NCBI GenBank assembly: GCA_031551145.1
Contig: JAVBNZ010000006.1
Span: 1 to 64,000 of the forward strand
DNA: 64,000 nucleotides
Reading direction: 5' to 3'
Origin: WRKB01 sp031551145
Lineage (GTDB): Bacteria; Desulfobacterota; Desulfovibrionia; Desulfovibrionales; Desulfovibrionaceae
Of the stretch, positions 9,583-18,716 are shown piece by piece. A program made the position numbers and the translations under genes. Every line of letters starts with the position of its first letter. Positions within the stretch are counted from its first letter, which is position 1. The notes under the pieces were generated by a model. It was not told where the DNA came from. It made no database searches and saw only the letters and a program-made list of their open reading frames with translations.

Positions 9583-10961
9583 GCTATGAAGCCGTCTGCC
9601 GCGCCCTGAGCGTGACGCCCGATCCCGCCTTTGCCGGAATGGAGATATGCGGCGCGGGCATGGACAGCCGCAAGATCGAGCCGGGACAGCTCTTTGTCTG
9701 CATCCCCGGCGCGCGGGTTGACGGGCACGCCTACGCGGGCGCGGCGATCACCTCCGGCGCGGCGGCCGTGCTGGCCGAACGCAGGCCGGATGATCTGCCC
9801 GCCGACGCGCCCTGCATCCTCGTGCCGGACAGCGTGGCCGCCCTGGGCACGCTGGCGGCCTTCGCCAGGGAAACGACCGGAGCCTTCGTGGTCGGCGTCA
9901 CCGGCACCGCCGGCAAGACCACGGTCAAGGAAGTGCTGGCCCAGATGCTGGCCCTGCGCGGCCCCACGGCGAAAAATCCCATGAACCTCAACAACAATAT
10001 CGGCCTGCCCCTGTCCATACTCAACGCGGAAGGCACGGAAGAATTCTGGGTGCTGGAAGCCGGTATCAGCAAGCCGCGCGACATGGACGAACTGGGCGCG
10101 ATCCTGCGCCCCGATCTGGCCGTTATTCTCAACGCCGGCGCGGGCCACACCGAGGGCCTGGGCGCAAAAAAGACCGCGCATTACAAGGCCCGCCTGCTGC
10201 ATTGGCTCTCGCCCGAAGGCCGGGGACTGGTGAGCGCCGATTATCCCGATCTGGTGCGCGAATGCCGCGATATGCGCCACAGCACCGTATTTTTCAGCGC
10301 GGACGGAAAGCAGGTGACCTATCGCGCCGCCTACAGCGGCGCGGCCGGCGGACGCGGCCTGTACCGCCTGTGGCTGGACGGCCTGCCGCTGGACGTGGAA
10401 ACCCCGTTCCGGGGCCGCTACGGCGCGGAAAACACCATTGCCATCGCAGCGGCGGCCCACATGCTCGGTCTGACGCCGGAGGAAATCACACGGGGCTTCG
10501 CCGAGGCCCATCTGCCCGCCCAGCGCTTCGCCTACCGTCTTTGCGGCCCCTGGCTGCTCATCGACGACAGCTACAACGCCAATCCCCTTTCCTGCCGGCG
10601 CATGCTGGAAGCGGCCGTGGAAACCGCCCAGGGCAGCCCGCTGATCTGCGTTATGGGGGAAATGGGCGAACTCGGCGATCTGGCCGAGGAGGAACACGAA
10701 GCTCTCGGCCGCGCCCTGGCCTGCGCCCAGCCCAAGGTCGTGTTCTGGAAGGGCGGGCACGCGGAAGCGGTGCGCGCCGGCCTGGAGCGCGAACACTATT
10801 CCGGCGCGTTCATCCCGCTGTGCGGCGCGGAGGAGTTCGCGGCCCTGTTTGCAAACATGGATCTTTCCGGCGGCATCGTCCTTTTCAAGGGTTCCCGCTC
10901 CAATCGTCTGGAAGAACTTGTGAAGATCTTTGAGGATCGGGAGGCCGCCCGTGCTGTATAA
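9573..10961 (+). CDS. murF: UDP-MurNAc-tripeptide:D-Ala-D-Ala ligase MurF
   Basis: This 462-residue ligase completes the UDP-MurNAc-pentapeptide. The ATP-binding loop GVTGTAGKTT lies near residue 110, followed by NPMNLNNNIGLP, which is typical of MurF. DDSYNANPLSCRRML and GEMGELGDLAEEEH are both family hallmarks. Translation starts at GTG, overlapping murE, with GGGAG upstream. No ddl (D-Ala-D-Ala ligase) gene is in the window, so the dipeptide substrate must come from elsewhere. Confidence 0.95.
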
Positions 10962-12027
10962 TCTGCTTGTTCCGCTCGCTTCCGAATGGACGGTTCTCAA
11001 CGTCTTCCGTTACATCACCTTCCGTTCGGTCTGGGCGCTTTTGACGGCCCTGCTCATTTCCATCTTCATCGGACCGGCCTTCATCCGCGCCCTGCGCCGG
11101 CTCAAGTTCGGCCAACAGATCCACGAAGACGTCACCGCGCATCTTTCCAAGGCCGGCACCCCCACGATGGGCGGCCTGCTCATCGCTTTTTCCCTGACCA
11201 TAAGTGTGCTGTTGTGGGCCGATCTGCGCAACCACTATGTATGGATAACCCTGCTGGTCTTCCTGGGTTTCGGCCTGGTGGGCTTTTTTGACGACTATCT
11301 CAAGATAGCGCGCACGCACAACAAGGGCCTCTCCCCCAGGGTGAAGCTGTTCGGTCAACTCTTGGTCGCGGGCGCGGGCATGGCGCTGCTGTTCCACGAA
11401 CCGGCCTTTTCCACAAAGCTTTCCATTCCCTTTCTGAAGGACGTGGCCCCCGACCTGGGCTGGCTGTACATCCCCTTCGCGATGGTCGTCATGGTGGGTT
11501 CCTCCAACGGAGTCAACCTCACCGACGGCCTGGACGGCCTGGCCATAGGCCCGACCATCGTGGCGGGCGGGGTGTTCGCCGTCTTCATCTATGTTTCCGG
11601 GCACGCGCAGATCTCCTCCTACCTTCTGCTGCCCGCCCTGCCCGGCGTGGGCGAGGTCACGGTGTTCTGCGGGGCGCTGATCGGCGCGGGCCTGGGCTTT
11701 TTGTGGTTCAACGCCTATCCGGCGCAGATTTTCATGGGCGACGTCGGCTCGCTCAGCCTGGGCGGAGTGCTCGGTTTTCTGGCCGTGCTCTGCAAGCAGG
11801 AACTCGTGCTCATCCTGGCGGGCGGGCTTTTCGTGGCGGAAACGCTCTCCGTCATCCTCCAGGTGGGCTATTTCAAGTGGACGGGGGGCAAGCGCATCTT
11901 CCGCATGGCGCCCCTGCACCATCATTTTGAGCTCAAAGGCATTCCGGAGTCAAAAATCATCATCCGCTTCTGGATAACCTCGGCCCTGTTCGGGCTGATG
12001 GCTCTGTCCGTGCTGAAGCTGCGCTGA
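10951..12027 (+). CDS. mraY: Phospho-MurNAc-pentapeptide transferase MraY
   Basis: This 358-residue polytopic inner-membrane enzyme makes lipid I from UDP-MurNAc-pentapeptide and undecaprenyl phosphate. It has about ten hydrophobic helices and the catalytic motif GFFDDYLKI. The NLTDGLDGLA block and PLHHHFELKG near the C-terminus are also present. The frame opens at 10930, but GTG at 10951 gives the typical N-terminus (LYNLLVPLA) and has CGGGAGG 6 bp upstream. It overlaps murF by 11 bp. Confidence 0.95.
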   Translation: MLYNLLVPLASEWTVLNVFRYITFRSVWALLTALLISIFIGPAFIRALRRLKFGQQIHEDVTAHLSKAGTPTMGGLLIAFSLTISVLLWADLRNHYVWITLLVFLGFGLVGFFDDYLKIARTHNKGLSPRVKLFGQLLVAGAGMALLFHEPAFSTKLSIPFLKDVAPDLGWLYIPFAMVVMVGSSNGVNLTDGLDGLAIGPTIVAGGVFAVFIYVSGHAQISSYLLLPALPGVGEVTVFCGALIGAGLGFLWFNAYPAQIFMGDVGSLSLGGVLGFLAVLCKQELVLILAGGLFVAETLSVILQVGYFKWTGGKRIFRMAPLHHHFELKGIPESKIIIRFWITSALFGLMALSVLKLR

Positions 12028-12038
12028 AGGAAGGTCTT

Positions 12039-13340
12039 ATGAGAACGTACAGCGGCATACGGCCCGTGCGGGCGGGCGACAGAACGGCGGTAATCGGCGC
12101 GGGGCGTTCCGGCGTCGCGGCGGTGAAGCTGCTGCGCCGGCTGGGCGCCCTGGTACGCCTGCTGGAGCGCGACGAAGCGCGCGTGCCGGAAGACATGCGC
12201 CTGCTTGAGGCGCGCGGCGAAGTGGAAATCATCCACGGCGAACACGAGCCGCGCCATTTCGCGGATCTGGATTTTGTGGTCGCAAGCCCCGGCATCCCGG
12301 CGGCGAAGATACTTCCCCTGCTCCCGGCTTCTTCGGACAAGAAGCCGGAACTGCTGGCGGAAATGGAGCTGGCCTGGCGGCAGCTCCAGGGCGAGCCTGT
12401 GCTTGCCGTGAGTGGAACAAGCGGGAAAACCACCACGGCAAGCCTCGCCGCGGCCATGCTGCACAGGCAGGGATTGGACGTTTTTCTCGGCGGCAATATC
12501 GGCACCCCGCTTTCCGAATACGTGCTGGGCGGAAGAAAAGCCGACGCGCTGGTATTGGAGGTTTCGAGCTTCCAGTTGCAGCTCTGCTCCACCTTCCATC
12601 CCCGAGCGGCGGTGCTGCTGAACATTTCCGAAAACCACCTGGATTACCACGCGGACATGGCGGAGTACATCGAAGCCAAATTCCGCCTTTTCCGCCGGCA
12701 GGACGAAAGCGATCTGGCCGTGCTGGGCAAGGGGCTGGAGCCCCTGGTGGAACGCCTGGGTGTGAAGGCGCGCAAGGTCTATTTCGAGCCCTGCGGGCGT
12801 TTTCCGGTTTCGCGGCTTTTCGGCGCGCACAATCAGGCCAACATGGAGGCCGCCTGGCAGGCCTGCCGCCTGTTCGGCGTTACGGAACAGAAGGCGGCCG
12901 AAGCGGTCGCGGCCTTCACGCCCCTGCCCCACCGTCTGGAAACGGTGCGGGAAAAAGACGGCGTGCTGTTTGTGAACGATTCCAAATGCACCACGGTCAC
13001 GGCGCTCAAAGTGGCGCTGGAGGCCTTTGACCGCCCCGTGCATCTGCTGGCCGGCGGCAAGTTCAAGGGCGGAGATCTGGCGGCTTTGGGCGACTTGGTG
13101 AGCGAACACGTGCGTTCGGTGGAGTTGTTCGGAGCCTGCCGCGAATATTTCGAACAGGCCTGGCAGGGTCGTGTGCCCATGAACTGGAGCCCCAGGCTCG
13201 AAGACGCCGTGCGCGCCGCCGCCGGACGGGCTCTGCCCGGCCAGGTGGTGCTGCTCGCGCCGGCTACGTCCAGCTTTGATCTCTACGTGAACTATGAGGA
13301 ACGCGGCAACGACTTCAAACGCATAGCGGCGGCGCTGTAA
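12039..13340 (+). CDS. murD: UDP-MurNAc-L-alanine:D-glutamate ligase MurD
   Basis: This 433-residue ligase adds D-glutamate. The N-terminal Rossmann domain starts at TAVIGAGRSGVAAVKLL. The ATP loop AVSGTSGKTTTAS lies near residue 124, and the central domain contains NISENHLDYH. The C-terminal domain has NDSKCTTVTA and the LLAPATSSFDLYVNYEERG stretch typical of MurD. AAGGAAGG precedes the ATG. An 11-bp gap separates it from mraY. Confidence 0.95.
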   Translation: MRTYSGIRPVRAGDRTAVIGAGRSGVAAVKLLRRLGALVRLLERDEARVPEDMRLLEARGEVEIIHGEHEPRHFADLDFVVASPGIPAAKILPLLPASSDKKPELLAEMELAWRQLQGEPVLAVSGTSGKTTTASLAAAMLHRQGLDVFLGGNIGTPLSEYVLGGRKADALVLEVSSFQLQLCSTFHPRAAVLLNISENHLDYHADMAEYIEAKFRLFRRQDESDLAVLGKGLEPLVERLGVKARKVYFEPCGRFPVSRLFGAHNQANMEAAWQACRLFGVTEQKAAEAVAAFTPLPHRLETVREKDGVLFVNDSKCTTVTALKVALEAFDRPVHLLAGGKFKGGDLAALGDLVSEHVRSVELFGACREYFEQAWQGRVPMNWSPRLEDAVRAAAGRALPGQVVLLAPATSSFDLYVNYEERGNDFKRIAAAL

Positions 13341-13347
13341 GCGGGGG

Positions 13348-14520
13348 ATGGAACGCGTGATGAGCATATTCAAGGCCAAAATCGCGCCGGCCGTATCGGG
13401 GCCGGCGTCCGGCGAGGAACACGCCCCCTTAGACTGGTGGCTGCTCACCATCGTGGTGGTGCTGCTCGGCATAGGCATGATCATGGTGCTCAGCGCCAGC
13501 GGCATCGTGGCCGAGAAAATGTACAACGACAAATACTTTTTCTTCAAAAAACAGGCTGTATTCGCCCTGCTCGGCGGCATCGCGCTCTGCTGCGCGGCGC
13601 TCATACCCCGTTCCTGGCTCTACCGCCTGCAATATCCCGCGCTGCTCACCACGCTCGTCCTGGTCTGCATCACTCTGACTCCGCTTTCTCCCACCATCAA
13701 CGGCGCGAAGCGCTGGATCAGCTTCGGCGGGCTTTCGCTCCAGCCCATGGAATTCGTGAAGATCGCCGTGGCGCTGTACCTCGCCTACTTCATGAGCACC
13801 AAGCAGGAGCTGGTCAAAACCTTCAGCCGGGGCGTCATTCCGCCCTTTGCCGTTACCGGGGTTTTCTGCGCGCTGCTGCTCATGCAGCCCGACTTCGGCA
13901 GCGCCGTGGTGCTGGCGGGCATTCTGTTCTTCATGTGCCTGGCGGGCGGCACGCGCTTCATCTATCTGTTCATCTCCCTCGGCATGGCCGCGGCCGGCGC
14001 GCTGGCCCTGGTGCTCAATTCGGGCTATCGCGCGCGGCGCCTCACGGCCTTTCTCGATCCCTTCCAGGACGCGCACAATACCGGGTATCAGCTTGTGCAG
14101 TCGCTCTACGCCCTGGCCCTGGGCGGCTTTTCCGGCGCGGGCGTGGGCGCGGGCAAGCAGAAGATGTTCTACCTGCCCGAAGCGCACAACGACTTCATCA
14201 TGGCCGTGCTGGGCGAGGAACTGGGCTTTATCGGCATTACCCTGGTCATGCTGCTCTTCGCCCTGCTCTTTTGGCGCTGCTACCGCATCATCATGGGGCA
14301 GAAGGATCTGCGCGACCGGCTCTCCGCCTTCGGCATCTCCCTGGTGCTCACCCTGGGCGCGGTGCTCAATCTGGCCGTGGTCATGGGCATGGCCCCCCCC
14401 AAGGGCGTTCCCATGCCTTTTTTAAGTTACGGCGGCAGTAATCTGCTGGCCACCCTGCTCTGCGTGGGGCTGATGCTCAACTTTTCCAGGACGGCGGAAC
14501 GATGGAACGGGTCATCCTGA
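13348..14520 (+). CDS. ftsW: Septal peptidoglycan polymerase FtsW (SEDS family)
   Basis: This 390-residue SEDS protein polymerises lipid II into glycan strands together with FtsI. It shows about ten transmembrane helices and the family motifs GAKRWISFGGLSLQPMEFVK and PEAHNDFIMAVLGEELGF. The late PKGVPMPFLSYGGSN motif is also present. Start choice is uncertain: the ATG at 13348 has a G-rich tract directly before it, while an in-frame ATG at 13360 is an alternative. The 3' end overlaps murG by 19 bp. Confidence 0.93.
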   Translation: MERVMSIFKAKIAPAVSGPASGEEHAPLDWWLLTIVVVLLGIGMIMVLSASGIVAEKMYNDKYFFFKKQAVFALLGGIALCCAALIPRSWLYRLQYPALLTTLVLVCITLTPLSPTINGAKRWISFGGLSLQPMEFVKIAVALYLAYFMSTKQELVKTFSRGVIPPFAVTGVFCALLLMQPDFGSAVVLAGILFFMCLAGGTRFIYLFISLGMAAAGALALVLNSGYRARRLTAFLDPFQDAHNTGYQLVQSLYALALGGFSGAGVGAGKQKMFYLPEAHNDFIMAVLGEELGFIGITLVMLLFALLFWRCYRIIMGQKDLRDRLSAFGISLVLTLGAVLNLAVVMGMAPPKGVPMPFLSYGGSNLLATLLCVGLMLNFSRTAERWNGSS

Positions 14521-15584
14521 CCACGGGCGGCACCGGCGGGCACATCTTTCCCGCCCTGGCCGTTGCTGAAGAGCTGCGACTGCGCTTCCCGGATATAGAT
14601 CCGCTCTTTGTCGGCTCCGAATACGGGCCGGAACGCGCGCTCTGCGAACGGGCCGGATTGGCCTTCGCCGGGCTGCCCGTGCGCGGCTTCTGGGGCCGGG
14701 GATTGAAGGCCCTGGGCGCGGCGGCGGGCATGGCGCGGGGACTGGCGCAGGCCTTTTCGCTTTTGCGCCGCGTGCAGCCCGAGGTCGTGATCGGCTTCGG
14801 AGGCTACGCGGCCTTTGCCGTGATGTTCGCGGCCAAACTGCTGCGCATCCCCACGGCCGTGCACGAGCAGAACGCCCTGGCCGGGGTAAGCAACCGCGTG
14901 CTGGGCCGCTTTGCGGACAAAATTTTCTGCTCCCTGCCCGACACGCGGGGCTTCGGCAAACGCTCCATCCTGCTGACGGGCAATCCCGTGCGCCGGGCGG
15001 TGATCGAAGCCGGCAACAACGCCCGCCGGGGCGAAGGCAAACGCCTGCTGATCATGGGCGGCAGCCAGGGGGCCAGAGCCTTGAATGCGCTTGCCGTGAA
15101 CGCGCTGCCGCGCTTTCGGGATGCGGGGCTTGAAATTCTGCACCAGACGGGCGAAACGACATGCGAAACCGTGCGTGCCGCCTATGCGGCCGCCGGCGTG
15201 GAAGCGCGGGTGGAACCCTTTATCCGCGACATGGGAGCGGCCTACGCCTGGGCGGATCTGGCCCTGTGCCGCTCCGGGGCCACCACGCTGGCCGAACTGG
15301 CGGCCTGCGGGCTGCCGGCGGTGTTCGTGCCCTTTCCGCACGCCACGCACAACCACCAGAGCAGGAACGCGGCCCTGGTCGCCGCGCGGGGCGCGGCCCT
15401 GGTGGTGGAGGAACGGGATCTCGGCGCAACGGACGCCCCCGGCCTGATACTCGAACTGCTGGAAAACAAGGAACGTCTGAACGACATGGCGCGGGCCGCC
15501 AAAGCGCTCGCCCGCCCCGAAGCCGCCGCGCTGGTGGTGGAGGAACTGGAAAAACTGGTGACGGAACACAGGCATGCACACTAA
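14502..15584 (+). CDS. murG: UDP-GlcNAc:lipid I N-acetylglucosaminyltransferase MurG
   Basis: This 360-residue peripheral inner-membrane GT-B glycosyltransferase converts lipid I to lipid II. The N-terminal domain has the lipid-binding GTGGHIFPALAVAEEL. The middle has GFGGYAAF and HEQNALAGVSNR, and the C-terminal UDP-GlcNAc site has GGSQGARALN and RSGATTLAELAACG followed by HATHNHQ. All catalytic blocks are intact. It overlaps ftsW upstream and murC by 11 bp downstream. Confidence 0.95.
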   Translation: MERVILTTGGTGGHIFPALAVAEELRLRFPDIDPLFVGSEYGPERALCERAGLAFAGLPVRGFWGRGLKALGAAAGMARGLAQAFSLLRRVQPEVVIGFGGYAAFAVMFAAKLLRIPTAVHEQNALAGVSNRVLGRFADKIFCSLPDTRGFGKRSILLTGNPVRRAVIEAGNNARRGEGKRLLIMGGSQGARALNALAVNALPRFRDAGLEILHQTGETTCETVRAAYAAAGVEARVEPFIRDMGAAYAWADLALCRSGATTLAELAACGLPAVFVPFPHATHNHQSRNAALVAARGAALVVEERDLGATDAPGLILELLENKERLNDMARAAKALARPEAAALVVEELEKLVTEHRHAH

Positions 15585-16935
15585 AATACGCAAGATCCAT
15601 ATGACGGGCATAGGCGGGGCCGGCATGAGCGGTATAGCCGAAGTGCTGCTCAACCTCGGCTATGAGGTTCACGGCTCCGACCTGAGCGCCTCGACGGTCG
15701 TAACCCGCCTGCGGGAACTCGGCGCGCGCGTTTCCATAGGCCACGCGGCCGAAAACGTGACCGACGCCGAAGTGCTGGTCAAATCCACGGCCGTGGGCGA
15801 GGACAACCCCGAAGTTCAGGCCGCGCGGCAAAAGAACATTCCCATTATCCCCCGCGCGGAAATGCTGGCCGAGCTTATGCGCCTGCGCCAGGGCATCGCC
15901 ATTGCCGGCACGCACGGCAAAACCACCACCACTTCGCTGACCGCAGCCGTGTTCGAGGCGGCCGGGGAGGATCCCACGGTCATTATCGGCGGGCGCATCA
16001 ACGCTTACGGGGCCAACGCCCATCTGGGGAAGGGCCGCTATCTCATCGCCGAGGCGGACGAATCGGACGGCTCCTTCCTCTGTCTTTCGCCCATCATCAA
16101 CGTGGTGACCAACGTGGATCGGGATCACGTGGATTTTTATCCCACACAGGAAGCCATTGACGAGGCGTTCGTCACCTTTATGAACAAGGTGCCCTTTTAC
16201 GGCGTCAACGTGGTCTGCGGGGACGATCCCGGCGTGCAACGCCTTCTGCCCCGCATCAAGCGCCCGGTGATCAGCTACGGTTTCGGCGACCACAACCGCA
16301 TCCGGGCCGAACTGCTCGATTCCGGCGCGCGCACCCGCTTTGAGGTAACGGTGCGCGGCAAAAGCCTGGGCACGGCGGAACTGGCCCATCCGGGCAACCA
16401 CAATGTGCTCAACGCGCTGGCGGCCATAGGCGTGGCCCTGGAAGCGGGCATCGAGCCGGCCCGTTGTCTGGAGGGCCTGGCGAACTTTAAGGGCGTGGGC
16501 CGCAGGTTCGAATGGAAAGGAGAGCGGGACGGCGTGGCCGTGGTCGACGACTACGGGCACCATCCGGCGGAAATCATGGCCACCCTGGACACGGCGCGCC
16601 GGGTGTTTCCGGACCGCCGGCTGATCGTGGTGTTCCAGCCCCACCGTTTTACCCGCACCCAGGCGCTGTTCGGGGAGTTCTGCAAATCTTTCGAACAGGC
16701 GGACAAACTGTTGCTGTTGGAAATCTATCCGGCCTCGGAAAAACCCATTCCCGGCGTGAGCGGGCAAAGCCTGGCCCAGGGCATACGCCAGATTTCCAAT
16801 ACCAACGTGGAATACTACCCGGACTTTCCCGCGGTGCACGAAACCCTGCGCCGCGAACTGAAAAACGGCGACCTGCTGCTCACCCTGGGGGCCGGTTCCG
16901 TCACGACCATAGGCCCCAACTATCTTGCCGGATAA
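15574..16935 (+). CDS. murC: UDP-MurNAc:L-alanine ligase MurC
   Basis: This 453-residue ligase adds the first peptide residue. It starts MHTKIRKIHMTGIGGAGMSG, the usual N-terminal nucleotide-binding motif. The ATP loop AIAGTHGKTTTTS lies near residue 112, with ADESDGSFL following. The C-terminal domain has VVDDYGHHPAEI and FQPHRFTRTQ. Length is standard. Three bases separate it from murB. Confidence 0.95.
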   Translation: MHTKIRKIHMTGIGGAGMSGIAEVLLNLGYEVHGSDLSASTVVTRLRELGARVSIGHAAENVTDAEVLVKSTAVGEDNPEVQAARQKNIPIIPRAEMLAELMRLRQGIAIAGTHGKTTTTSLTAAVFEAAGEDPTVIIGGRINAYGANAHLGKGRYLIAEADESDGSFLCLSPIINVVTNVDRDHVDFYPTQEAIDEAFVTFMNKVPFYGVNVVCGDDPGVQRLLPRIKRPVISYGFGDHNRIRAELLDSGARTRFEVTVRGKSLGTAELAHPGNHNVLNALAAIGVALEAGIEPARCLEGLANFKGVGRRFEWKGERDGVAVVDDYGHHPAEIMATLDTARRVFPDRRLIVVFQPHRFTRTQALFGEFCKSFEQADKLLLLEIYPASEKPIPGVSGQSLAQGIRQISNTNVEYYPDFPAVHETLRRELKNGDLLLTLGAGSVTTIGPNYLAG

Positions 16936-16938
16936 CGT

Positions 16939-17835
16939 ATGCTTCAGGTGACTCCCTCCCCTTCCCTGCGCGAACTGACCACCCTGAGACTGGGCGGCCG
17001 GGCGTTGGCGGAGATCCGCTTCGATGCCGAAGCGGATACGGAGGAACTGGCGCGCCGCCTCGGCGAACTGGGCGGCCGGCCCTGCGCGCTGGGCGCGGGC
17101 AGCAATATCCTGGCCGAGGACGGCGAACTGCCGCTGGTGCTGGTGCGGCCACAGTGTGAGTCGGAACTGCTTGTGATTGAAGAGAAAAAAAATGCGGTCA
17201 CCGTGCGGGCCGGGGCGGGCCTGCCTCTGCCCCGCCTGCTGGGCCGCTGCGCCGCCTGGGGACTTTCCGGTCTGGAGGGGCTGGCGGGCATTCCCGGCAC
17301 GGTGGGAGGGGCCGTGGCCATGAACGCCGGTTCCTTCGGCTGCGAGACCGGACGTGTTCTATGCGGACTGCGTATTTGGACGCCGGAAAGAGGCGTGGAA
17401 GAGCTGTATCCGGGACAATGGAATTTTGCGTATCGATTATTCGTACTTACGCGAAAGGCTGTTTTCTTTCTCATACTTTCTGCAAGCTTCTGCTTGACGA
17501 GAGCTTCGAGCAATGGCATCAGAGAGACCATGCGTCTCAACTATTTCAAGAAAAAATCTACACAGCCCCTGACGGCCTGGAGCGCGGGCTGCGCCTTTAA
17601 AAATCCCCCCGGCGGCCAGGCGGCGGGTAAGTTGTTGGACGACGCGGGTTTTAAAGGCAAACGCCTGGGGGGCATGGCCTTTTCCCCTCTGCATGCCAAT
17701 TTTTTGATAAACGAGGGAACAGGAAGTTCCGCCGCGGCTTTCGACCTGCTGGCCGAAGCCCGCGAAACGGTGCTGCGCAAAAACGGCATAGAGCTTGAGA
17801 CGGAAATACGGGTGCTCTCATGTCGCTGCGACTGA
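16939..17835 (+). CDS. murB: UDP-N-acetylenolpyruvoylglucosamine reductase MurB
   Basis: This 298-residue FAD enzyme reduces UDP-GlcNAc-enolpyruvate to UDP-MurNAc with NADPH. The FAD-binding half has LGAGSNILAED and GLAGIPGTVGGAVAMNAGSFG. The catalytic Arg is in FAYR, the general-acid position is Cys in SAGCAFKNPPGG (Cys is common there in many phyla), and the late Glu is in IELETEI. Codons around 17400-17570 are clearly poorer in G+C than the rest (TTA, CTT, CGA and ATA appear), but the frame stays open and the protein pattern is as expected. The 3' end overlaps ftsQ by 16 bp. Confidence 0.92.
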   Translation: MLQVTPSPSLRELTTLRLGGRALAEIRFDAEADTEELARRLGELGGRPCALGAGSNILAEDGELPLVLVRPQCESELLVIEEKKNAVTVRAGAGLPLPRLLGRCAAWGLSGLEGLAGIPGTVGGAVAMNAGSFGCETGRVLCGLRIWTPERGVEELYPGQWNFAYRLFVLTRKAVFFLILSASFCLTRASSNGIRETMRLNYFKKKSTQPLTAWSAGCAFKNPPGGQAAGKLLDDAGFKGKRLGGMAFSPLHANFLINEGTGSSAAAFDLLAEARETVLRKNGIELETEIRVLSCRCD

Positions 17836-18662
17836 GAAAAGACAAGCGCCCCGCGCGCAATGTCCACATCACGCCCAAAACGCCCCGCGCCCCGAAACAG
17901 CGCAGGCGTTTTCCCCTGCCTTCGCTGGAAAAGCTGAAGGGCACCTCGCTTATCGCCCTGATCGGAGCTGTGGGCGCCGGGCTGCTTGCGGGTCTGGCGC
18001 TGGGTTCGCTGCACTTGTACCGCTATGCGGTGAGCAGCCCCTTTTTCGCCGTCAAAAACGTGGACATCAGCGGCAACGTGCGCCTTTCGCGCGATGCCGT
18101 GCTGGATCTGACCGGCATACAGATCGGCGACAACAGCCTGGCCGTGAGCATCGCGGGCATGGAGCGGGCCGTAAGCCGCAGCCCCTGGGTGGAGGAAGTC
18201 GCCGTCAAGCGCATTTTGCCGGATCGTTTCAACATCCGCGTGCGGGAACGCACTCCCTGGTTCTGGGTGCGGCACGACGGGCTTTTGTACTATTCCGATG
18301 AACAGGGAAGGCCCATTGCACCGGTGGAATCCGCCGGCTTCGTCTCCCTGCCTTCATTGGAAGTGGCGAACGGCGCGGAAGACCTTGTACCCAGGCTCAA
18401 ACGCTTTGTTGCGGATCTCAAGGGCAACAGCCTGCCGGTGGAATACGGCGCCGTTTCGTGGATACGCCTGAGCCCCGGCAAGGGTGTGGAACTGTATTTG
18501 GAAAACCGCGGCATTCATCTTTCCGTTGCGCCGGACGACTGGCACGCCAACCTGAACCATATTGGGGTGGTGCTCAGCGATCTCGCGCGGCGCAATGAAT
18601 TGCCGCTGGTGCAGGAAGTGCGCGCCGCCGACGGCAACGTATGGGTAGTGCGCAAGATGTAG
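17820..18662 (+). CDS. ftsQ: Cell division protein FtsQ
   Basis: This 280-residue bitopic protein has a cytoplasmic basic tail of about 40 residues and one transmembrane helix (about 43-65). A POTRA domain follows (FFAVKNVDISGNVRLSRDAV), then the FtsQ beta domain with SPWVEEVAVKRILPDRFNIRVRE. FtsQ bridges early and late divisome proteins through FtsL and FtsB. The start overlaps the end of murB, and the position before ftsA is canonical. Confidence 0.92.
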   Translation: MSLRLRKDKRPARNVHITPKTPRAPKQRRRFPLPSLEKLKGTSLIALIGAVGAGLLAGLALGSLHLYRYAVSSPFFAVKNVDISGNVRLSRDAVLDLTGIQIGDNSLAVSIAGMERAVSRSPWVEEVAVKRILPDRFNIRVRERTPWFWVRHDGLLYYSDEQGRPIAPVESAGFVSLPSLEVANGAEDLVPRLKRFVADLKGNSLPVEYGAVSWIRLSPGKGVELYLENRGIHLSVAPDDWHANLNHIGVVLSDLARRNELPLVQEVRAADGNVWVVRKM

Positions 18663-18716
18663 CGGCGCGGGCGGAAAAATCGCCCCTGTTTTGGTGCAAG
18701 GCACCGGGAGCAATCC

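Noticed and set aside
17361..17600. Possible frameshift pair in murB because an alternative frame is open in the AT-rich patch
   Set aside because: The murB frame itself reads through the patch with the expected pattern (FAYR, an aliphatic strand, then KKKSTQPL), so no frameshift is needed.
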